DNA of 17,959 bases from CAYFJO01 sp964343305 (GTDB lineage Bacteria > Planctomycetota > Planctomycetia > Pirellulales > Pirellulaceae). The position numbers and the translations under genes were made by a program. The stretch lies in NCBI GenBank assembly GCA_964343305.1, contig CAYFJO010000207.1:1-17959 (forward strand). Direction: 5' to 3'. Within the stretch, counting starts at the first letter, position 1. Each line of letters opens with the position of its first letter. Below the pieces are notes generated by a model. It did not search any database. It saw only the letters and a program-made list of their open reading frames with translations, and was not told the DNA's origin. Below, one piece after another: positions 12,021-17,959 of the stretch.

Positions 12021-13829
12021 ATGGCGTTGTTCGATTACAAAGATGAAGAAGCACTTGGTGTTGTACGCGCCGTTGACACCGGCACAGTTGTGGTCAGTGT
12101 GGATAATGTTGATATGTTACGGCAACTTCAAGTAAACCGATTGGTCGTTTTGCAAAGCTCAAAACCAGGGCAGCATCTAATTGGAGTTGTTCAAAAAATC
12201 ATTCGTGATTTGGCGACGTCGAGATCATTGGAAGACTTGGAACCAGAAGATGAGCCCACACCCGAGGAGCGAAATACAGTTCGTGTTACGCTGATTGGCA
12301 CGTTTATCGAACGCCTAGGAACAGAAAGCAACGTCTTTCGTAGAACTCTCGAAACGGTGCCCGAAATCGAAGCAAATTGTTTTCCGGTAGAAGGCGAACG
12401 GCTTACCAGTTTTATGCGAGTTATTTCCCATCAGGGAAGCGAAGACGCTGAACGACTTTCGTTGGGAACTTATACACTTGACGAAAAAGCGGATGCTTAC
12501 CTTAATGCCAATCGTTTTTTCCAACGGCACGCAGTCATAGTCGGAAGCACTGGTTCGGGAAAGTCTTGGACTACCGCTCGGCTAATTGAACAGATCGCGC
12601 GGCTTGTGAACGCCAATGCAATTCTCTTTGATATCCATGGTGAGTACCATCCTCTTTCGGAAGACGGTATTCGTCACCTTCGAATTGCTGGACCGAGCGA
12701 CATTGATTCAAAAAAAGGGCTGATCGACGGAGTACTTCATTTGCCCTATTGGCTCCTGGCATATGAAGATACGACAACAATGCTCGTTGATCGTAGCGAT
12801 CAAAACGCTCCAAATCAGGCGATGGTCTTTTCGCGAGCCGTCGTGGAAACGAAAAGAAAGTTTCTAGAGGACGGGAAACATGACGATGTACTTGCCAACT
12901 TTACAATTGACAGCCCGGTTCCTTATGCAATGGACACGATCGTCGATGAACTTAACAACTTGAACACCGAGATGGTCAAGGGTTCAAGTGGTAGAGATAA
13001 GCAAGGAGATTTCCATGGTCGGCTGAGCCGCCTTATCGCGCGGTTAGAGAACAAAAGAAGTGATCGCAGGCTTGGATTTATGTTTCAAAGTCCAGAAGAC
13101 ACCCACGAGTATGAGTGGCTCAATAGTTTAGCAAAGTTAATGATGACTGGATCTCGCGATCAGGACGATTCTTGTCGTGGCGTGAAGATCATTGATTTCT
13201 CTGAGGTGCCATCCGATATACTTCCTCTTGTCGTCGGGAGAATTGCGAGTTTGGTTTTTTTCATTCAACAGTGGACGCCGCGACAAAACCGACATCCAAT
13301 CGCATTACTTTGTGATGAGGCGCACCTCTACATCCCAGATCGATATGAATCGGGTGGGGCGGGTGAGGCAGCATTGAGAAACTTTGAACGGATTGCAAAA
13401 GAAGGACGAAAACATGGTGTCGGCTTGGTTGTGATAAGCCAGCGCCCGTCTGAAGTGAATCGAACTGTTCTTAGCCAGTGCAACAATTTTGTCGCGCTTC
13501 GACTAACCAATGCTGAAGACCAAAATGTGGTGCAACGCCTCTTACCCGACAGCCTTGGTGGACTGACCAATTTATTACCCGTCTTGGACAATGGGGAAGC
13601 GCTTGTGGTAGGTGATGCCTCGTTGCTTCCAAGTCGTATTCGAATTTCTGAGCCAAATTCAAAGCCAGACAGCGGTACAGTAGAATTCTGGGACGAGTGG
13701 TGTCGTGATGAATCACGCGAAGCAATTGATACCGCTGTTAGTGCTTGGCGAAGACAAAGCGCCGCGACCGACAGGGATTCAAAGAAATCGAAGACCTCGT
13801 CCAAAAAGCGCGGAAAGAAACGAAAATAG
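12021..13829 (+). CDS. herA: HerA-type ATPase/translocase of a SIR2-HerA defence system
   Basis: A 602-residue FtsK/HerA-superfamily ATPase (DUF87). It has an N-terminal HAS-like beta-barrel (about 1-125, with G-V-V-R-A-V-D-T-G-T-V-V-V-S-V) and Walker A G175-S-T-G-S-G-K-S182. The HerA-typical L-F-D-I-H-G-E-Y-H lies at 202-210, Walker B I-A-L-L-C-D432-E433-A-H at 427-435, and R-K-H-G-V-G-L-V-V-I-S-Q-R-P-S-E at 463-478, an arginine-finger/sensor region. The C-terminus is lysine-rich (K-K-S-K-T-S-S-K-K-R-G-K-K-R-K), likely a nucleic-acid contact. HerA forms hexamers that pump DNA; in SIR2-HerA the complex senses phage and activates the effector. I prefer the ATG at 12021, six bases behind GGAGG (12010-12014); 12018 and the TTG at 12000 are alternatives. 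No NurA gene accompanies it, which argues for defence rather than archaeal-style end resection. It ends 16 bases from the convergent repair operon. Confidence 0.92.
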   Translation: MALFDYKDEEALGVVRAVDTGTVVVSVDNVDMLRQLQVNRLVVLQSSKPGQHLIGVVQKIIRDLATSRSLEDLEPEDEPTPEERNTVRVTLIGTFIERLGTESNVFRRTLETVPEIEANCFPVEGERLTSFMRVISHQGSEDAERLSLGTYTLDEKADAYLNANRFFQRHAVIVGSTGSGKSWTTARLIEQIARLVNANAILFDIHGEYHPLSEDGIRHLRIAGPSDIDSKKGLIDGVLHLPYWLLAYEDTTTMLVDRSDQNAPNQAMVFSRAVVETKRKFLEDGKHDDVLANFTIDSPVPYAMDTIVDELNNLNTEMVKGSSGRDKQGDFHGRLSRLIARLENKRSDRRLGFMFQSPEDTHEYEWLNSLAKLMMTGSRDQDDSCRGVKIIDFSEVPSDILPLVVGRIASLVFFIQQWTPRQNRHPIALLCDEAHLYIPDRYESGGAGEAALRNFERIAKEGRKHGVGLVVISQRPSEVNRTVLSQCNNFVALRLTNAEDQNVVQRLLPDSLGGLTNLLPVLDNGEALVVGDASLLPSRIRISEPNSKPDSGTVEFWDEWCRDESREAIDTAVSAWRRQSAATDRDSKKSKTSSKKRGKKRK

Positions 13830-13845
13830 ACACTTTTCGAACAAG

Positions 13846-16563
13846 TTAAGATGTGAACTCTTGGGTAGCTGCCTCAAGGTCAAAGAACTCCGCTCGCGGC
13901 AAACCGCGGTACCGTTCTGGATGACAAGTCAGCAGCACAATTTGAAATCGCTCGGCGGCTTCGTCCAGGATCGTTGTGATGCGGACCAGGCGGGTTGTGT
14001 CGGTGTAGGTGAAAACGTCGTCGAGGACGACTAGTTGACGCTGGTCGCCGAAGGCTACGTCGGCCATGGCTAGGCGGACGGCAAAGTAGAGTTGTTCTCG
14101 TTCGCCTCCGGAGAGTTGGTCTAGCGAGACCGCGTCGTCGATGTTGCGGGGGGCGACGGCGGTGGGGAGAAAGTTGTCGTTGAATTCGATGCCTTCGAAT
14201 CGTCCGCCGGCGATGCGTTGCAAAGTTTGGTTGGCGCGGGTTCGGACGGGGCCGATGACGGATTGTAGGACCGCGCGTTTCTTGTCGCTGAGGGTCTCGT
14301 ACAAGAGGCGGATGGCATCGATTTGCAGTTGTTCGCGGGCGATATCCTGTTGGAGCCGGTCGATGTTTTCTTCTTCGATGGCTAGTGCGGAATAGGGGGC
14401 TTCGGAGAGGATCTGCTGGACTCGGCCCTCTTCGTGGTTCAGTTTTTTGGCGGCTTCGGTCGCGTCGCTTCGGAGCCCTTCCAGTTGACCTTCCAGCACG
14501 TTGACCGATGTGCTTGGATCGTCGCCGAATTCTTTGATTTTGTCTTCGATCTTTGCCAGTTCGCCGCGTACGGCTTTGAGATCGATGGCGATGTCTGTGA
14601 GTTGGTTTTCGCGCTGTGTGTCGTCCTGATCGTCATCGCACAGCGTGTTTAGCCGCGTGTTGATCGACTCGACTTGGCGGTCGGCGTTTTCGATTGCGGC
14701 GTTGTGGCTGGTCTGATTCTTTTCGGCGGCTTGCAGCGCTCCGTCGGCGCGGTCTTTGCCGGCTTCTGCCTCGTCGATTTTCGTCGTGAAGGATTTCTCG
14801 ATTTCGTTGGCCTGGCGTTCCAGGCTGTCAGGATTCGGCGAGCCGTCTTTCCAAGCCGGATGCTCGGCGAGTATTTCGTCCAGCGTGCCATTGGCGCGGG
14901 CTTGATCGGCGCGAATTTCTTCAAGCTCGCGGCCGTCCAAGAGAGTTTCGACTTTGACTTGTGATTTCGAGATTTTGGAGTCGGACTCGGACGCTTTGGT
15001 GTGAATCTGTTCGAGCCGGTCGAGATCGTCCGTGCCGAATCCTGACGTTAGTTCGTCGAGTTGCTCGATGGCTTTTTCCCATTGGTCTCGTAGCTCGTCG
15101 ATCGATTCGGTGGGACCGGTAGCCTCGATGCTGGCGACGCCGGGGATCGTGAACGCCACATCGGGTGAACCTTTGATTTCTTGTTCGTCGCCGGCTGGGA
15201 TCTCCGTTGTGCCGATTTCTTCCGCGGTCGTGATGTCGATCTCGGTTTCATGGACTGGCCGTATTCGCACTGTGATGACGGCCGCATCCAGTTTGAGGCG
15301 GGCCTCGTCGCGCTTGCGCACGGTTTTTTTGATCGCGGCGAGAACTTTCTTGTCTGGGGCGATCAGTTTATTTCGCTGTTGGTGTAGCTTATCTAAGTCT
15401 GTCTCTTCCGTTTCGACTTGTGCGATCAGTTTGTCGGCTTCCGCGACGGTCTTTTGGGCACTGGCGAAGCGACTGGCATGCGTCGCGGTCTGCCGAGCCG
15501 TGGTCACTTCGCTGCGTTGTGCACGGACTTTATCGACCTTTTGTTTCACCTCTTTCGAGGCGATGCGACATTGGTCAACCAGCTTTGCCTGTGTGGGCGC
15601 GTCGTCGCGTAGTCGCTTGAGGTTTTGCTGGGCAGTCTTGAGTTCGTCGCGCGTCGATTTGATGTTCTTGATGCGGCCATCGAGGTTGTTGTATTTCTCT
15701 TCCGCCGTCTTGACTTCTTGCTGGTGGACTTTGTGTTGATTGACCAGTTCCTTGTAGGCGTCCACCTGCTCACGCAGTTGTTTCAATCGTTCGGCAAGTT
15801 CCTCGGTGTTATGTCGGGCTTGGTCCGTTTGATGACGCAAGTCTTGAATTCGGTGGCCGGCATCGTCGAACGCGTCCAGCTTGTCGCGCACTTCGTTGTG
15901 ACGTGCCTCGGCATCGGTAAGCTGCTTTTGTAGGCCGACGATCGCGGGTGCCGCTGCACCGCCCTTGAGTTTGCCTGTTTGCGTGTGGATTTGGAAAAAT
16001 GCATCAGCGATCTTGTTTTCCAAAGCTTCGGCACCAGGACCGGCGACCTGTGAACCCAGCGCATCCTGTATCGTCGTGCGTGTACCTGTCGAAAGTTCGC
16101 TCAGTTGAAGGTTGCCTTGCTTGGACCACAAGACTTGGGCCAATCCCCAATGCCGCTCGTCGGTGACGCCGCGCCCCGGCGCTTCGCCCGAGAGCAGTCG
16201 GCGTGCTTGTTCGTCTGCGTTGCGTCCTTCGGCCAACGGCACGTACTGGCCATTTTCCATTCGGCTGAGCATCGCGGCCGCGGAACCGAGGAATTGTTTG
16301 CTCAGTTCGTACTCCGTTGTGTCGTGCTCGAATTGAATAATCACTTTTGGATTGAGTGACCGGCCCCATGGCTTGAACGCCTTGATTTGTTCGCCGCCAA
16401 CCGAGTGATTGTCAAACAAACCGCGTACCAGGGCCATCATCAATGTCGACTTGCCGATGCCGTTCGGGCCGTGAACGATATTCAGTCCTTCGGCGAACGG
16501 ACCGACCTCAACCGCCGCCGCGAAGCAACCCCAACCTTCGACTTTTATCGAACGCAGGATCAC
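13846..16563 (-). CDS. SbcC/YhaN-like coiled-coil ATPase, DNA repair
   Basis: A 905-residue Rad50/SMC-type ATPase. Walker A is G32-P-N-G-I-G-K-S-T40; the ABC signature is L817-S-G-G-E-R-E; Walker B is L-V-V-L-D848-D849, with Asp where most Rad50s have Glu, as in RecF-like proteins. Two long coiled-coil arms (about 210-425 and 487-765) are separated by a beta-rich segment at 427-485 (V-I-T-V-R-I-R-P-V-H... F-T-I-P-G-V-A-S-I-E-A-T-G-P). No CxxC zinc hook is present. This architecture fits the YhaN-like branch rather than classical SbcC. The GTG start (16563) overlaps the nuclease stop by four bases (GTGA), so the two are translationally coupled. The complex would process DNA ends; activity is inferred from the family. 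Confidence 0.88.
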   Translation of the reverse strand: MILRSIKVEGWGCFAAAVEVGPFAEGLNIVHGPNGIGKSTLMMALVRGLFDNHSVGGEQIKAFKPWGRSLNPKVIIQFEHDTTEYELSKQFLGSAAAMLSRMENGQYVPLAEGRNADEQARRLLSGEAPGRGVTDERHWGLAQVLWSKQGNLQLSELSTGTRTTIQDALGSQVAGPGAEALENKIADAFFQIHTQTGKLKGGAAAPAIVGLQKQLTDAEARHNEVRDKLDAFDDAGHRIQDLRHQTDQARHNTEELAERLKQLREQVDAYKELVNQHKVHQQEVKTAEEKYNNLDGRIKNIKSTRDELKTAQQNLKRLRDDAPTQAKLVDQCRIASKEVKQKVDKVRAQRSEVTTARQTATHASRFASAQKTVAEADKLIAQVETEETDLDKLHQQRNKLIAPDKKVLAAIKKTVRKRDEARLKLDAAVITVRIRPVHETEIDITTAEEIGTTEIPAGDEQEIKGSPDVAFTIPGVASIEATGPTESIDELRDQWEKAIEQLDELTSGFGTDDLDRLEQIHTKASESDSKISKSQVKVETLLDGRELEEIRADQARANGTLDEILAEHPAWKDGSPNPDSLERQANEIEKSFTTKIDEAEAGKDRADGALQAAEKNQTSHNAAIENADRQVESINTRLNTLCDDDQDDTQRENQLTDIAIDLKAVRGELAKIEDKIKEFGDDPSTSVNVLEGQLEGLRSDATEAAKKLNHEEGRVQQILSEAPYSALAIEEENIDRLQQDIAREQLQIDAIRLLYETLSDKKRAVLQSVIGPVRTRANQTLQRIAGGRFEGIEFNDNFLPTAVAPRNIDDAVSLDQLSGGEREQLYFAVRLAMADVAFGDQRQLVVLDDVFTYTDTTRLVRITTILDEAAERFQIVLLTCHPERYRGLPRAEFFDLEAATQEFTS

Positions 16564-17687
16564 GATTTCACCTCGCTGGTCATGCGGAACAGCTCGAGCA
16601 TCGCGCGGGTCGCCACCTTGGGCGAGGCGTAGTCGGGACGCGTCTCGGCGGTGGGATCGCAGAGTTGTCGCAACTGTTCAGCGACTTCTCGCATCACGCC
16701 GACCGGCACGTCCGCCAGCCACGAATCATCCGTCGGCCCGGGCAGCAACTGCGAATGGTCCATACGACCGAATAGAAAACGCGAACGAATAATCTCGTCG
16801 ATGCGCGTGACTTCGCTTTGTTCGGCGGGATGCAACACGCCTTTCAGTCGTGTTTCGAGCAGCGTGGAGTCCGGGTTAGGCCACGCTTCGACTTCCTCAC
16901 GCAGGCGTGTCAAATCACCGGCATCGCGAATTTCTCTCTCAAGTGTTTCCCATGCCAATCCGCCCGTTCGGATCGGCGTTAGTTTCGGCGTCGCACCACG
17001 TTCTTCGATCACGACCAGCAACACGTTGCCGCTGTCTCGCTCGCCAAATTTCGTCGTTTCGTGCGTACCTGAATAGGACATTCGCAGCGTGCCGTTGCCG
17101 TCGTCGTACGTCGCGGTCGAATGCCAGTGTCCAAGAGCCAAATAATCGAGCCCGGCACGCGTCGCTGCATCGCGGGCGATTGGGTAATCAAGCTCTGTTT
17201 GCGAAATGCCCTCGACCGTGCCGTGTGCAATTCCGATCGCAATGGATTGGTCGTCGTGAGCGTTAATCCATCGCGTTGGATCTTTGGGCGAGTATTTTTC
17301 GAACAACGGACACGGATAAAGCGTCGCACCTTCGATTGAAATCGGCTCGGCTTTCTCAATCAAATGCAGATTATTGTGCGCTTGCCAAGCTGCGTGACCC
17401 CAAACTGAACCTGGTACGAGCGGATCATGATTACCCGCGATGATGTAGACCGGGCCTGCGAAGCCGCCGAGAATATCCGCGGTTTTTTGAACAAGCACGC
17501 GATCGACTGCATTGTCCTCAAACGTATCTCCCACGACAACGATGCAAGTCACGTTCTGCTCCGCGGCAACTTCGACCACCCGCTTCGCCGCATGCAGTCG
17601 CTCGTCGCGGACACGCTGACCAATCGCCCCCACGTGCGCAGCCTTCATGCCTATCTGCCAGTCAGCCGTATGGATAAATCGAATCAT
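16560..17687 (-). CDS. SbcD/Mre11-like metallophosphoesterase, DNA repair exonuclease
   Basis: A 375-residue calcineurin-like nuclease. Metal-binding motifs in order are H-T-A-D9-W-Q11-I-G, G53-D-T-F-E-D-N59, G85-N-H-D88, A-H155-G and G186-H-W-H189. The first motif is usually D-x-H, and here Q11 replaces that His, a change that may belong to this subfamily. A C-terminal region (about 240-375) with L-x-x-L-x-x-x-V-E-A-W-P-N-P could be the capping and ATPase-binding part. It is the partner of the SbcC/YhaN-like gene, which overlaps its stop. The start at 17687 is preceded by GAGGG at a good distance. Upstream, 53 bases away, ends an AddA/UvrD-like gene, so the three form a double-strand-end processing operon. 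Confidence 0.9.
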   Translation of the reverse strand: MIRFIHTADWQIGMKAAHVGAIGQRVRDERLHAAKRVVEVAAEQNVTCIVVVGDTFEDNAVDRVLVQKTADILGGFAGPVYIIAGNHDPLVPGSVWGHAAWQAHNNLHLIEKAEPISIEGATLYPCPLFEKYSPKDPTRWINAHDDQSIAIGIAHGTVEGISQTELDYPIARDAATRAGLDYLALGHWHSTATYDDGNGTLRMSYSGTHETTKFGERDSGNVLLVVIEERGATPKLTPIRTGGLAWETLEREIRDAGDLTRLREEVEAWPNPDSTLLETRLKGVLHPAEQSEVTRIDEIIRSRFLFGRMDHSQLLPGPTDDSWLADVPVGVMREVAEQLRQLCDPTAETRPDYASPKVATRAMLELFRMTSEVKS

Positions 17688-17740
17688 GTTGCCCTCAAAT
17701 CACCGTTATGAGGCTTGAACCGGCGCGTGTCAATGAGCCG

Positions 17741-17959
17741 TCAAATCGAAACGTGTTTACCTGGTCCAACAAAGAGCAGCGACGCGCCGATTGCGTCGCG
17801 TTGCAAGCCGAACATTGAGGCGATTGCGCGGCGGTAGGTTTCGATCTGCGGACGATAGTATGTAACTTTGGATTGAAGCGAGGTCGCCGAATTGTCGGTT
17901 AGTACGTCTGTCTTGAAGTCAACGATATCTGCCGAGATGACTTGGCCTTCGCGGCTCAT
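17741..17959 (-). CDS. C-terminal nuclease end of an AddA/UvrD-like helicase-nuclease (partial)
   Basis: The gene runs off the right edge; only its last 72 residues are visible, and the ATG at the edge is probably internal. The segment has the end of a PD-(D/E)XK nuclease domain of the RecB/AddA type: V-I-S-A-D-I-V-D-F-K-T-D, where the D-x-K pair is catalytic, followed by Y-Y-R-P-Q-I-E-T-Y-R-R-A, the Q-x-x-x-Y motif of this nuclease class. The C-terminal A-S-L-L-F-V-G-P-G-K-H-V-S-I matches the closing strand of such domains. It is likely the C-terminus of a UvrD-family helicase-nuclease acting at DNA double-strand breaks, though a stand-alone RecB-like nuclease cannot be excluded. It lies upstream of, and probably in one operon with, the SbcD- and SbcC-like genes. 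Confidence 0.82.
   Translation of the reverse strand: MSREGQVISADIVDFKTDVLTDNSATSLQSKVTYYRPQIETYRRAIASMFGLQRDAIGASLLFVGPGKHVSI

Noticed and set aside
12021..13829. HerA as part of an archaeal-type HerA-NurA resection pair
   Set aside because: No NurA gene is present; the direct partner is a SIR2 protein, which fits the defence system, while the Mre11/Rad50-like genes are on the opposite strand.
15032..15739. 235-codon plus-strand frame inside the SbcC-like gene
   Set aside because: Serine/arginine-rich shadow of the coiled-coil coding sequence on the other strand.

Overview
The window looks like a chromosomal stretch of a planctomycete, most likely a Pirellulales-type relative. This is inferred from the style of the housekeeping proteins, the pentapeptide protein ending in a WWQIW-type tail, ilv and trp genes scattered outside compact operons, and many long palindromic repeats at gene borders. 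No rRNA, tRNA or CRISPR array was seen.

Layout. Positions 1-360 hold a tandem repeat and nested palindromes, followed by an orphan Imm17-like two-helix membrane protein (362-586). scpA (chromosome segregation) is on the minus strand (826-1602), then about 500 bases without a convincing gene. Positions 2122-8429 on the plus strand carry a pentapeptide-repeat protein, ilvN and ilvC (branched-chain amino acids), a 92-residue unknown, a radical SAM protein of the wyosine-synthetase-like group, a six-helix membrane protein overlapping trpC (tryptophan), and a membrane-anchored coiled-coil protein. Palindromic elements sit between several of these genes: 2818-2876, 3550-3636 and 4996-5051.

Positions 8439-10770, minus strand, form an accessory patch. 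It holds a DEDDy-type 3'-5' exonuclease-like protein, followed in frame after its stop by a C-terminal scrap of a DUF4058 protein. Upstream lie a DUF2442/DUF4160 toxin-antitoxin-like pair and a 94-residue gene with a clear extended -10 promoter and Shine-Dalgarno site. Beyond them is a second, truncated copy of the exonuclease 5' end, broken at a 117-base palindromic element.

Positions 10974-13829, plus strand, encode a SIR2-domain protein followed after 24 bases by a HerA-type ATPase. This is the layout of the known SIR2-HerA (Nezha) anti-phage defence system, and these genes look more AT-rich than their neighbours. Converging on it from the right is a minus-strand DNA-repair operon (13846 to beyond 17959): the C-terminal nuclease end of an AddA/UvrD-like helicase-nuclease, an SbcD-like nuclease, and an SbcC/YhaN-like coiled-coil ATPase that has a beta-rich apex in place of a zinc hook.

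The defence cassette is therefore wedged between gene debris and small toxin-antitoxin-like modules on one side and a double-strand-break repair operon on the other. SIR2-HerA itself is a described system. The less charted items are the zinc-hook-less repair ATPase, the nuclease with Gln in a metal-ligand position, the direct-repeat-bracketed patch of small genes, and the palindrome families.
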